In this document: positions 42,811-50,710 of the stretch, piece after piece | Layout of the letters: the number at the start of each line of letters is the position of its first letter | How positions within the stretch are numbered: the first letter of the stretch is position 1 | Assembly (NCBI GenBank): GCA_016234555.1 | Contig: JACRBJ010000071.1 | Coordinates: forward strand, 39,820 to 103,819 | DNA length: 64,000 nucleotides | Direction of reading: 5' to 3' | Source: Chloroflexota bacterium | Lineage (GTDB): Bacteria; Chloroflexota; Anaerolineae; Anaerolineales; Villigracilaceae | The notes under the pieces: generated by a model | The model's database searches: none | What the model saw: only the letters and a program-made list of their open reading frames with translations | What the model was told of the DNA's origin: nothing | Program-made: the position numbers and the translations under genes

Positions 42811-43192
42811 TTTTCTCTCTTGCCAATGGTTTTGCGTTGAATAGGATGAAGATGAGTGCTGTCAGATTTACTATAACAGCGAACAACCCGTTTGGATGCG
42901 GGCTTTGCCAGACGAGTCTTTCGATCCAATACCAGGCGCTGTAGCCTGTTGCGACCCCAACCAGCAGATTCGCAGCCCAGGGCTTTTTCTGCCAGATGCT
43001 CCAGGCGAGGAACAGCCCTGCCAGCATCCACACCCCGCCGCTGACGGCGGTGAGAATCGGCGGTTGCGACGCCCGGAATTCGGTCAACACATCCCGCCAG
43101 GCGAGGGCTGTCCATAGGCGCAAGCCATTCCACGCTGACAGGATTAACACCAGCCAGTACAGCAGGGTTACTCGAAATGACAGCCTGTTCAT
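42776..43192 (-). CDS. small membrane protein
   Basis: The 138-residue protein has four hydrophobic helices (about residues 8-28, 45-65, 72-92 and 100-118) separated by short loops, with a Lys/Asn-rich C-terminus. No family is recognised. It starts with a four-base overlap on the large membrane glycosyltransferase-like gene and its 3' end overlaps the carboxyltransferase start by 35 bases, so it may connect these genes in one transcript. Confidence 0.65.
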   Translation of the reverse strand: MNRLSFRVTLLYWLVLILSAWNGLRLWTALAWRDVLTEFRASQPPILTAVSGGVWMLAGLFLAWSIWQKKPWAANLLVGVATGYSAWYWIERLVWQSPHPNGLFAVIVNLTALIFILFNAKPLAREKNEHKNENRTID

Positions 43193-45270
43193 TGTTGATA
43201 CTTCGGCTCTTCGAGCAGGTACATCAGGTTTTTCCCGCCGTATTGACTGAAGTTTTCGAAATACGGCGCGAACTGTCCATAGTATGGTGGAAATCCGAGC
43301 AGCCGTGGGCTGGCAAAAACGATGGTGATTCCCCGCTGCCTGAGATAGACCGCCGCCTCCTTGTTTTGCAGGGCGCGGAAATAATCATAACTGTTGATCA
43401 AACCGTCCATGTTGACGATGGTGCGGTCATGGATGAAGTAGCCCACGTTCCCACCACCGGTCATGCCGATGACCGCGCCGGGCCGGGTGTTTTCCTCGAG
43501 GTAGGGAAGCACCTCCATGAAGGGACGGTCTGACGGAAAGTAGTTGTAGCGCATGACGGACTTGACATCGACTGCGAACTGATATGCCCAAAAAACGCTC
43601 AATGCGACGGCGGCAATTTCAAAAGTGAGGCGAACGAACTTTACCCTTCGCAGAGGACGCAGGAGCAGGTCGAGCAGCAGCCCGCCTGCCAATATTGCCA
43701 GGATCATCTCGCTGACCCAGTACCATTCCTTTGCGCCGCCGTAGGCAGTGGCTGTGTAGGAGAGGATTTGAATCCCGCAGCCCGCCATGAGCGGGATGAG
43801 CGCCATGTTCGAGAGCGCCTTTTTTGTGCGGCGTGAATTCAGGAGAAAAATAATCAACGCCAGCAGGACGACGGCAAACATGGCGATGAAATAACGTTCA
43901 TTCGCCCTTGCGGAGCTTGGGTAAAGCGGATAGATTTTTCTCCCCAGCCAGACCAGCAGCAGGGATGCCGGCTGCCAGGCATCGAACGCCCCTTGATAGC
44001 TGATGCCGAAGAAGCTGGTCCAGTCGGGAGCGGGGGTTTCGTACACTGTGTTGATCAGGGTTCCCCACCAGCGTTTTATCTGCCCGCTGACGGGTGAGGA
44101 CGTGCCGAAGGCAATCTTGTTGTAAAGCATATACAGCCCGAGCGCTCCACCTACGATGCCATAATAGATGCCGCCCTCGGTCAACCACTTTTTCCAACTG
44201 GCTTGTAATTCGGCGAGTGGGGAGGTCGTTTGTGCGCTTTGACCGTCGAACCGCATGAAGCGTGCGACCAGCCTGAGTAAAAGAATGAGCACAAGGCTGA
44301 TGCCCCAGTCGATCACAAAAGCGCTGCGCGGAAAGCCCTTGCCGATTCCCATCTGAATGAGAACCTGATAAAAGCCTGTCGCAAGAATCGAACTGGCTGT
44401 GATTGCCAGCCCTACCTGGCGGATGATCGTCCAAACCGAACCGGAGCGTGGGTGTTGGTATCCGCCAAGGAAGTACAGCAGGACAGTTTTGACGACGAGC
44501 ATGAGCATCACGGCTTCCACTGCGGATGCCGCGTAGGTTGTGTTGTACTGCAATATGCCTGTACGGAGCGCAACCGAAGAAGTCATCGAAGCGAAGATGA
44601 TTACCGCATCCAGCGGCAAAAAGTAGCGAATTGGCTTGTCGCGGAAGACGACCCAGATTCCGCCAATAACGGCGAGAAAGACAAGGTCGAGACGGCTGAA
44701 CATGGCAATCGTCGCGCAGGCGGCAAGCACGGCAACCTGTCTCGTTGTCACGGGCTTGGAGCGCCATTCCCTTTCGAACTGCGAAAGTTTGTAGATGAAC
44801 AGGACGACTGCATATGCGGCAAGCGGGGTTTCCAGTCCCGGCTTGTAGACAACGAAGTGAATTTGCAGGCTAAATGCCCAGAACGACGCGGCAAGCATCG
44901 CCACGGCATGGGAAAGGTTATCTTTCACCAGACGGTAAATGAGTACGGTGGTTGCGGCGTTCAGCACCGCCGTCACCATGAGCAGGACTCGCAGCGGCAG
45001 GATCAGGTCGAAGCGGGCGAGCGCAAAGACAGGGATGCAGACCAGCATCCACAGCGGATGATAGCCGTTCGTCGGGTTGATTCCGTCGAAGGTGCTGCCC
45101 AATCCCTCGCTGATGTTCTGCGCGACCTTGAAATAGTAATAGGCATCGTCACGCATGAACCACGTGTTGGGGAAATTGTAGGCATCGGAAAATGCCGCAT
45201 AGAGGTGGACGCCCAGAACGACGGCAACCAGCGCGGCTTCAAAAGGGGGAATACGCTTGATAAAGTTCAT
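43189..45270 (-). CDS. large polytopic membrane protein, GT-C glycosyltransferase-like
   Basis: The 693-residue protein has about 12-14 membrane helices. An early luminal motif RDDAYYYFKVAQNISEG lies near residue 42, followed by NPTNGYHPLW near residue 65. An acidic DD/DE pair in the first extracytoplasmic loop is the mark of GT-C enzymes that use polyprenyl-phosphate sugars. The C-terminal soluble part (about residues 590-690) includes GMTGGGNVGYFIHDRTIVNM and resembles domains seen in Chloroflexota membrane proteins of this kind. The start at 45270 is preferred to 45348, which would add a basic, non-membrane tail. Donor and acceptor are unknown. Confidence 0.7.
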   Translation of the reverse strand: MNFIKRIPPFEAALVAVVLGVHLYAAFSDAYNFPNTWFMRDDAYYYFKVAQNISEGLGSTFDGINPTNGYHPLWMLVCIPVFALARFDLILPLRVLLMVTAVLNAATTVLIYRLVKDNLSHAVAMLAASFWAFSLQIHFVVYKPGLETPLAAYAVVLFIYKLSQFEREWRSKPVTTRQVAVLAACATIAMFSRLDLVFLAVIGGIWVVFRDKPIRYFLPLDAVIIFASMTSSVALRTGILQYNTTYAASAVEAVMLMLVVKTVLLYFLGGYQHPRSGSVWTIIRQVGLAITASSILATGFYQVLIQMGIGKGFPRSAFVIDWGISLVLILLLRLVARFMRFDGQSAQTTSPLAELQASWKKWLTEGGIYYGIVGGALGLYMLYNKIAFGTSSPVSGQIKRWWGTLINTVYETPAPDWTSFFGISYQGAFDAWQPASLLLVWLGRKIYPLYPSSARANERYFIAMFAVVLLALIIFLLNSRRTKKALSNMALIPLMAGCGIQILSYTATAYGGAKEWYWVSEMILAILAGGLLLDLLLRPLRRVKFVRLTFEIAAVALSVFWAYQFAVDVKSVMRYNYFPSDRPFMEVLPYLEENTRPGAVIGMTGGGNVGYFIHDRTIVNMDGLINSYDYFRALQNKEAAVYLRQRGITIVFASPRLLGFPPYYGQFAPYFENFSQYGGKNLMYLLEEPKYQQ

Positions 45271-45358
45271 TATGTATATTTTATTCGATTTGTGCCGGCA
45301 AATTATCGGCCATCTAGTTTCCTCCCTGCGCCGGCCGCCGGCAGCCATGCTTCGGCGG

Positions 45359-46528
45359 TTATTTGATCCCCAGTTCAGACCTCGAAATCACCAGCCTTTG
45401 GATTTCGCTTGTGCCCTCGTAAATTTCGGTGATCTTCGCGTCGCGGAAATATCTCTCAATGGGAAGCTCCCTGCTGTAGCCCACGCCGCCGTGGATTTGA
45501 ACCGCCTGATGTGCCACGAACATGGCTGTCTCGGATGCGTACAGTTTTGCCATGGACGCTTCGAGCGTGTAACGCCTGCCGGTGGTCTTGGAATTTTCCT
45601 TGGCGAGGGCGGCGTTGTAAATCAGCAAGCGCGACGCCTCGATGCGTGTTTTCATGTCGGCGATTTTGAAGCCCGTCCCCTGAAACGCGCCAATCGGCTG
45701 ACCGAACGCTTCACGCTGCCCCGCATACTCGCGCGTGGCTTCGTAGGCAGCCTCCGCGATCCCAAGCGCCTGTGCGGCAATGCCGATGCGCCCGGCGTCC
45801 AGAACGGTCATGGCGATTTTGAAGCCTTCGCCTTCCTCTCCCAGCCTGTTCTCCGCCGGGATGCGGCAATCTTCAAAGACCAGTTCACTGGTCGCTGAGG
45901 CGCGGATGCCGAGTTTGGGTTCCTTCCTGCCGCGCACCAGCCCTTTGGTTTTGCCGTCCACGAGGAAGGCGGTGATGCCTTTTTGTTTTTTGACAGGATC
46001 AGTCATCATAAAGACGACGAAGTAGTCCGCCACAGGTCCGCTTGTGACCCAGGACTTGCGCCCGTTCAAGACGTAGGAATCCCCGTCCCGCACGGCGCGA
46101 CTTCTCATTTCGCCCGCATCCGATCCGCTTTGTGGTTCGGTCAGGGAATAAGCGCCAATGGCTTCCCCCGAAGCGACGGGAGTAATGAATTTCTTCTTTT
46201 GCTCCTCCGTCCCAAATTGCAAAATGCCGTGACAATACAGCGAGTTGTTGACCGACATGATCACACCGTGGGATGCGTCCACCTTGGAGATTTCTTCGAG
46301 CGCCAGCACGTAGGCAAGGGCGTCCATTTCCGCGCCGCCGTATTGTTCGGGGACTTCGATGCCCATGAATCCAAGCCCGCCCATTTTCCTGATGGTGGCA
46401 TGGGGGAATTCCCCGCTTTCATCGAATTCCGCCGCGATTGGGGCAATCTCCTTTTGTGCGAAGTCGCGCGCGGCGTCGCGCAGCATCTTATGTTCCGCGC
46501 TGAGCGGATGGATGGGAAGGTCTGTCAT
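45359..46528 (-). CDS. acyl-CoA dehydrogenase
   Basis: The 389-residue flavoprotein has all acyl-CoA dehydrogenase blocks: GAYSLTEPQSGSDAGEM near residue 125, WVTSGPVADYFVVF near residue 155 and QIHGGVGYSRELPIERYFRD near residue 350, followed by YEGTSEIQRLVISR. The likely catalytic glutamate is in IYEGTSE, as in short/branched-chain enzymes. It has a promoter with TATAAT and an AGAGGTG ribosome-binding site, read away from the SET-domain gene. It may feed electrons from short acyl-CoAs, consistent with the nearby carboxylase. Confidence 0.95.
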   Translation of the reverse strand: MTDLPIHPLSAEHKMLRDAARDFAQKEIAPIAAEFDESGEFPHATIRKMGGLGFMGIEVPEQYGGAEMDALAYVLALEEISKVDASHGVIMSVNNSLYCHGILQFGTEEQKKKFITPVASGEAIGAYSLTEPQSGSDAGEMRSRAVRDGDSYVLNGRKSWVTSGPVADYFVVFMMTDPVKKQKGITAFLVDGKTKGLVRGRKEPKLGIRASATSELVFEDCRIPAENRLGEEGEGFKIAMTVLDAGRIGIAAQALGIAEAAYEATREYAGQREAFGQPIGAFQGTGFKIADMKTRIEASRLLIYNAALAKENSKTTGRRYTLEASMAKLYASETAMFVAHQAVQIHGGVGYSRELPIERYFRDAKITEIYEGTSEIQRLVISRSELGIK

Positions 46529-46557
46529 TTTTCACCTCTGGCGAAGAGTTTTGTGGG

Positions 46558-46563
46558 ATTATA
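46558..46563 (-). promoter_or_regulatory. -10 box of the acyl-CoA dehydrogenase gene
   Basis: TATAAT on the minus strand lies 29 bases before the ATG at 46528, with an AGAGGTG ribosome-binding site in between. It is one arm of a divergent promoter pair with 46598-46603; no strong -35 was found. Confidence 0.5.
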
Positions 46564-46597
46564 CCGCCTGCTTCGAAATTTTCATTCCATTCTCTTG

Positions 46598-46603
46598 TAT
46601 AAT
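46598..46603 (+). promoter_or_regulatory. -10 box for leaderless SET-domain gene
   Basis: TATAAT ends eight bases before the ATG at 46612 and no ribosome-binding site is present. The predicted transcription start lies at or one or two bases before the start codon. Confidence 0.5.
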
Positions 46604-46611
46604 CCACTGCC

Positions 46612-47124
46612 ATGAACAATTCCTCCTCCTATCTCAATCCCAAGTGCGAAGCGCGCAAGCATCCGAAGGCTGGGTGCGGCGTCTTTGCCGTCTCTGTCAT
46701 CGCCAAAGGCGAACTTGTTTCATTGTGGGGCGGGCGCATCATTGAAAAAAACGACCTTGACCCATCGCTTCCCCGTTTTACACAGCGTATTCTCCAGCTG
46801 GATGAAGATTTGTACCTGCTCACCTCCGAAGACCCGGAACCAAACGATTGTTTCAACCATTCCTGCGAACCCAATTTAGGATTCTTCGGACAGATCGGGC
46901 TGGTTGCCATAAGGGAGATCGAGCCGGGCGAGGAGTTGACCTTTGACTACGCCATGTCGGATGGCAGTCCCTACGACGAATTCGAATGTCACTGCGGGTT
47001 GTCGCATTGTCGGGGAACGATCATGGGTGATGATTGGAGAATCCCCGAACTTTGGGAGAAGTACGACGGATATTTCTCGCCCTACCTTGCGCGGCGGATT
47101 GCCACATTGCGCGCCGCCCAATAA
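46612..47124 (+). CDS. bacterial SET-domain protein
   Basis: The 170-residue protein is almost entirely a SET domain: GCGVFAVSVIAKGELVSLWGG near the start, NDCFNHSCEPNLGF near residue 80 with the pseudoknot NHSCEPN, and ELTFDYAMSD near residue 108. A CHCGLSHCRG post-SET cysteine cluster follows, able to bind zinc. In eukaryotes this fold methylates protein lysines; in bacteria the substrates are mostly unknown. It starts a five-gene plus-strand run with the CPBP protease, GNAT, ComEA-like protein and methyltransferase. The gene is divergent from the acyl-CoA dehydrogenase and seems leaderless. Confidence 0.92.
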   Translation: MNNSSSYLNPKCEARKHPKAGCGVFAVSVIAKGELVSLWGGRIIEKNDLDPSLPRFTQRILQLDEDLYLLTSEDPEPNDCFNHSCEPNLGFFGQIGLVAIREIEPGEELTFDYAMSDGSPYDEFECHCGLSHCRGTIMGDDWRIPELWEKYDGYFSPYLARRIATLRAAQ

Positions 47125-47130
47125 CCATTG

Positions 47131-47745
47131 ATGAAACATCTACTCGGCGAAAAACTAAACCTCGACTGGAAGGTTGCAGTCGTCACGATTGTCAGCACCC
47201 TGCTGTTGATCGTTGACCATTACTACGTCTTTACCGACTACAAACATTGGGATCGTTTCATCTTTTATTTAGTCATCCCGCTGGCGCTGATCCTGGTCCT
47301 GTTCCGCGAAAACCCGAAGCAATACGGTTTTACGCTGGGTGACTGGAAGCTGGGGCTGGCTTACACCGCGCTTGGGATTCTCCTCATGGCTCCCATCCTT
47401 TATCTTTTGGGGAGCGGCGACGAGTTAATGAGGGTTTATTATCGCTGGCTTTTGCCCGGTCTGCCGTGGAATACGTTCATCGATCTCATCGGCTGGGAGT
47501 TTTTCTTTCGCGGCTGGATTTTATTCACCTATCTACGCCGCTTTGGACACGACGCCCTGTGGCTGCAAGCCGTCCCGTTTGCGCTGGCTCACATCGGCAA
47601 ACCCGACATCGAGACGCTCTCCACCATCTTCGGCGGGTTTGCCTTTGGCTGGGTGGCGTACCGCACAAAATCGTTCCTCTGGCCTTTCCTCATCCATTGG
47701 TTCATTTCCAGCTTTGTCATCCTGGTTGCAGCGGGCGCGGTATGA
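47131..47745 (+). CDS. CPBP-family intramembrane metalloprotease-like protein
   Basis: The 204-residue membrane protein has about six helices and the CPBP (Abi) motif region GWEFFFRGW near residue 120. LAHIGKP follows near residue 153 and PFLIHWFIS near residue 190. The family motif is EExxxR; here the first glutamate is tryptophan, although the Arg and both downstream histidine positions are kept. ATG at 47131 is preferred to the TTG just before it. It overlaps the GNAT gene by four bases (ATGA). Confidence 0.82.
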   Translation: MKHLLGEKLNLDWKVAVVTIVSTLLLIVDHYYVFTDYKHWDRFIFYLVIPLALILVLFRENPKQYGFTLGDWKLGLAYTALGILLMAPILYLLGSGDELMRVYYRWLLPGLPWNTFIDLIGWEFFFRGWILFTYLRRFGHDALWLQAVPFALAHIGKPDIETLSTIFGGFAFGWVAYRTKSFLWPFLIHWFISSFVILVAAGAV

Positions 47746-48185
47746 CCGGTTACGAAATTCGCGCCGCCCTCGAAGCGGAATCGACTCAAATCAGGAATCT
47801 GATCCATCTGGTTGGGATCAACCCCACGGGTTTGGACTGGCGACGTTTCATCGTGGCGGTGGATCAGCGCGGACAGGTGGTCGCCTGTGGGCAGGTTAAG
47901 CCGCACGGGACGGAAATCCGCGAACTGGCTTCGATTGCCGTTCACCCCGACCATCGCAAACTTGGGCTGGCGCGCGCTGTGATCGAAGTCCTGCTGCGTG
48001 AAAATCCGCGTCCCCTGTATTTGATGTGCATGTCGCATAACGGACCCATGTATGAAAAGTTTGGCTTCCAGGTTTTGCAGACCGGGCAAATGCCGCGCTA
48101 TTTTTCGCGGATCCGAAAGTTGCTCGACGTTGCCAGCATATTCAAAAAATCAGATGAAGAATTGCTTGTGATGAAGTTGGAGTAA
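47742..48185 (+). CDS. GNAT-family N-acetyltransferase
   Basis: The 147-residue protein has the acetyl-CoA motif A as IAVHPDHRKLGLARAVIE near residue 62 and the C-terminal MYEKFGFQVL strand of the GNAT fold. The substrate is unknown. It is coupled to the CPBP gene by a four-base overlap, so the start at 47742 is well supported; a longer frame opening upstream only shadows the CPBP gene. Its TAA stop forms part of the -10 box of the next gene. Confidence 0.9.
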   Translation: MTGYEIRAALEAESTQIRNLIHLVGINPTGLDWRRFIVAVDQRGQVVACGQVKPHGTEIRELASIAVHPDHRKLGLARAVIEVLLRENPRPLYLMCMSHNGPMYEKFGFQVLQTGQMPRYFSRIRKLLDVASIFKKSDEELLVMKLE

Positions 48186-48188
48186 AAT
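48183..48188 (+). promoter_or_regulatory. -10 box for leaderless ComEA-like gene
   Basis: TAAAAT, which includes the GNAT stop codon, ends six bases before the ATG at 48195. No ribosome-binding site is seen, which fits a leaderless secondary promoter inside the operon. Confidence 0.35.
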
Positions 48189-48194
48189 CACCGT

Positions 48195-48797
48195 ATGAAG
48201 AATGTCTTGTATGTTTTGCTTGGAGTCCTGGCTGGTTTCGTGCTTGCGGGCGGACTTATGTATGTTTCGCGCGCGCCGGCTGGCGAGCCGATTATTTTGC
48301 AGCCCGCTCCCACCAAGGCGCCGCTTGCCGTGCATGTGGTCGGCGCGGTGCCAAGACCCGGCTTGTACGAACTGGCGGAAGGTTCGCGCGTGCAGGATGC
48401 GATCGATGCCGCCGGCGGCTTGCTTGCCGAAGCCAGCACAGATACGCTCAACCTCGCCAAATTACTGGAGGACGGTCAGCAACTGGTTGTCCCGTATGCA
48501 GATGGCAGGGCGGTGACTACGGCTGGCGAGACGCTCGACCTTCCGTCCGCTGAGACCGAACTTCCGCCTGAGGCGCTCGAGCCGGCAATCACTGAAGATC
48601 CGAACATGGAATTGCTGAACCTCAACATCGCCACGTTGGAGGAACTTGAGGCTTTGCCGGGCATCGGTCCGACCCTCGCTCAACGGATCATCGATTATCG
48701 CGACCAGAACGGATTCTTTGCCGTTGAAGACCTCTTGAACGTCCCCGGTATCGGTCAATCCACGTTCGATCAGATCAAAGATTTGGTGACGGTTTGA
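48195..48797 (+). CDS. ComEA-like DNA-binding protein (SLBB plus helix-hairpin-helix)
   Basis: The 200-residue protein has an N-terminal membrane anchor (residues 5-25), an SLBB domain with VHVVGAVPRPGLYELAEG near residue 45, a proline/glutamate-rich linker, and a C-terminal double helix-hairpin-helix: NLNIATLEELEALPGIGP and LLNVPGIGQSTFDQI. This is the ComEA layout used to bind incoming DNA during natural transformation. The comEC channel gene is not in the window. The stop overlaps the next start (TGATG). Confidence 0.92.
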   Translation: MKNVLYVLLGVLAGFVLAGGLMYVSRAPAGEPIILQPAPTKAPLAVHVVGAVPRPGLYELAEGSRVQDAIDAAGGLLAEASTDTLNLAKLLEDGQQLVVPYADGRAVTTAGETLDLPSAETELPPEALEPAITEDPNMELLNLNIATLEELEALPGIGPTLAQRIIDYRDQNGFFAVEDLLNVPGIGQSTFDQIKDLVTV

Positions 48798-49348
48798 TGT
48801 CGGGCTTTGACCATTTTGGCGTCATTGCCCCATTGTATGCGCGGGTGGCGTATTCCAAAGCCGCGGTCATGCGCGAACTGGCTGACCTGCCTGTCAGCGG
48901 GCGGCTGCTCGATGTGGGCGGTGGCACGGGACGGGTTTCGTCCGCGATCCGCGATCTCGTGAATGAAGTGGTGATTGCCGATGTTTCATTTGGGATGTTG
49001 AAAGAGTCGCCGCGTTCCCAGCTCGACCCCATCTGCGGCGGCTCCGAGTCGTTGCCCTTTGCCGACAACTCCTTCGAGCGCGTCATCATGGTGGACACCC
49101 TGCATCATGTCATCCATCACGCCGACAGTGCCCGTGAAATGTTCCGCGTGTTGAAGCCGGGCGGGGTGCTCGTCATCGAAGAGCCCGACATCCGCACCTT
49201 TGGCGTTAAGTTGATTGCCCTTGCTGAAAAATTATTGCTGATGCGGAGTCACTTCCTCGAGCCAGATCAAATTGTGAAGTTGTTTCCCGATGGGGAAAAG
49301 ACAATCAAGGCGGAAGATGGAAATGCCTGGATAATCGTAAAAAAATAG
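48797..49348 (+). CDS. class I SAM-dependent methyltransferase
   Basis: The 183-residue Methyltransf_11-type protein has motif I GRLLDVGGGTGRVSSA near residue 34, an acidic IADVSFGML strand end and ERVIMVDTLHHVIHH near residue 95, then VLKPGGVLVIEEPD near residue 120. The substrate is unknown; ubiquinone/menaquinone-type or small-molecule methylation are possible. ATG at 48797 overlaps the ComEA stop by one base. Its TAG stop lies within the bidirectional terminator hairpin. Confidence 0.9.
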   Translation: MSGFDHFGVIAPLYARVAYSKAAVMRELADLPVSGRLLDVGGGTGRVSSAIRDLVNEVVIADVSFGMLKESPRSQLDPICGGSESLPFADNSFERVIMVDTLHHVIHHADSAREMFRVLKPGGVLVIEEPDIRTFGVKLIALAEKLLLMRSHFLEPDQIVKLFPDGEKTIKAEDGNAWIIVKK

Positions 49349-49370
49349 GTCGCGTTTCAAACGCGACCTA
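49346..49370. terminator. bidirectional terminator between convergent genes
   Basis: TAGGTCGCGTTT at 49346-49357 pairs perfectly with AAACGCGACCTA at 49359-49370 around one central C. It is flanked by A-rich sequence on the left, which gives a T-rich tail on the minus strand. It separates the convergent methyltransferase and acyl-CoA dehydrogenase genes and overlaps the methyltransferase stop codon. Confidence 0.8.
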
Positions 49371-49375
49371 CACCT

Positions 49376-50527
49376 TTATTTGCCAGCCAGCACGCTTCTT
49401 GCAATGACCAGCCTGAGGATGTCGCTTGTGCCTTCGCCGATGGTCATCAGCCTTGCGTCGCGGTACATCCGCTCGACGTGATAGGCGCGGCTGTAGCCGT
49501 TCCCGCCGTGGATTTGGATGGCGTCGTAGCAGACCCGTTCCGCCATTTCGCTGGCATAGAGTTTTGCCATCGCCGCCTCCTTGCTGAATGGGCGACCCTG
49601 ATCCTTGAGCCATGCGGCTTTGTGAACCATGTTCCGCGCCAGTTCGATTTCCAGCGCCATGTTTGCCAGCTTGAACTGGACAGCCTGGAACTCGCCGATG
49701 GGCTGGTTGAACGCCTTGCGCTCATGGGCGTATTTGACGGATTCTTCCATCGCCGCCCGCGCCAGCCCGACAGAGATTCCGCCGATGAGGATGCGTCCCG
49801 AATCAAGGGTGGCGAGGGTTTGCTGCAAGCCGCGTCCTTCCACGCCGACCAGATTCCCAAGTGGTACGCGCACGTTGTCGTAGGTGACGCCATGGGCGGG
49901 GGAGCCGCGCAAGCCCATTTTCTTTTCAGCGGGACCAATCGTCAGTCCCTTCGCATCCGTCGGGACGAGGATCATGCTCAGGGATTTCGATCCGCCCTTC
50001 GGGTCGCTGCGGACGAGGGTGATGACGTATTCGGCAATGCCCGCGTTGGTGCACCACATTTTCGCGCCGTTGATGACCCACTCATCGCCTTGCTTCTCGG
50101 CTTTGGTGGTCAGTCCGCCCTGGAGGTCGGAGCCGGCATCGGGTTCGGTTAATGCCAGCGAGCCGAGTTTACCCTTGCCCTGTGACATGCGCGGCAGCCA
50201 GGCTTTCTTTAATTCCTCCGAGCCGAAGACGGCAATGGGACCCGTGCCAAGCATGTTGTGGGCGGTGAAACTCAGGGCGGTCGAGCCGCAACCCCAGCCG
50301 AGTTCCTCCATTGCGATGGTACAGGAAACCATGTCCACATTCGCACCGCCATACTCTTCGGGGATGTTCATGCCAGTCAGCCCAAGCGGACCTCCCTTGC
50401 GGACCGCATCCCAGTTGAACTCTTCGTTCTCGTCCACTTCCCGCGCCTTGGGCTTGATCACCTCTGCCACAAACTCGTGCACGATTTTCTTCCACGTTTT
50501 TTGTTCTTCGTTTAAATCAAAATTCAT
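49376..50527 (-). CDS. acyl-CoA dehydrogenase
   Basis: The 383-residue enzyme has GSLALTEPDAGSDLQGG near residue 122, KMWCTNAGIAEYVITLV near residue 155 and QIHGGNGYSRAYHVERMYRD near residue 342, ending TIGEGTSDILRLVIARSVL. It is a paralogue of the gene at 45359. The likely catalytic glutamate lies in GEGTSD. An ACTCCTTGGGAACTG region upstream contains no clear promoter; the ATG at 50527 has a CAAGGAG ribosome-binding site. It probably belongs to short- or branched-chain acyl-CoA oxidation. Confidence 0.95.
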   Translation of the reverse strand: MNFDLNEEQKTWKKIVHEFVAEVIKPKAREVDENEEFNWDAVRKGGPLGLTGMNIPEEYGGANVDMVSCTIAMEELGWGCGSTALSFTAHNMLGTGPIAVFGSEELKKAWLPRMSQGKGKLGSLALTEPDAGSDLQGGLTTKAEKQGDEWVINGAKMWCTNAGIAEYVITLVRSDPKGGSKSLSMILVPTDAKGLTIGPAEKKMGLRGSPAHGVTYDNVRVPLGNLVGVEGRGLQQTLATLDSGRILIGGISVGLARAAMEESVKYAHERKAFNQPIGEFQAVQFKLANMALEIELARNMVHKAAWLKDQGRPFSKEAAMAKLYASEMAERVCYDAIQIHGGNGYSRAYHVERMYRDARLMTIGEGTSDILRLVIARSVLAGK

Positions 50528-50584
50528 TTTTACTCCTTGGGAACTGTTTTTCTAAATGGGGTTCTCCGTTTCTGGCGGGATAAG

Positions 50585-50695
50585 GGAGCACGATCCATTT
50601 TTGCCGCGGATACTGCGGTGTTACATGGATTCTCATGGATTGGTTTTTGAAAGAATCCGTGCACATTCGTGTAATTTGCGGCTGGGTTTTTCCAG
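50585..50695. repeat. dispersed intergenic repeat, copy 1
   Basis: This non-coding stretch between two minus-strand genes is built from variants of GCGGAT, CATGGATT and ATCCGTG words and contains GATTGGTTTTTGAAAGAATC followed by CGTGCACAT. The reverse complement of 55593-55675 contains a clearly related core (GATTGGTTCGAAAAATCC, GTGCCCAT). The two seem to be members of one repeat family in opposite orientation. Confidence 0.55.
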
Positions 50696-50710
50696 TCAGC
50701 AAGACAAACT

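Noticed and set aside
41200..42840. 546-residue plus-strand ORF opposite the carboxyltransferase gene
   Set aside because: It is an antisense shadow of the conserved carboxyltransferase frame, without family motifs or a ribosome-binding site.
47466..47741. Long N-terminal domain of the GNAT protein
   Set aside because: This region is the shadow of the CPBP protease gene; the GNAT starts at the ATGA overlap at 47742.
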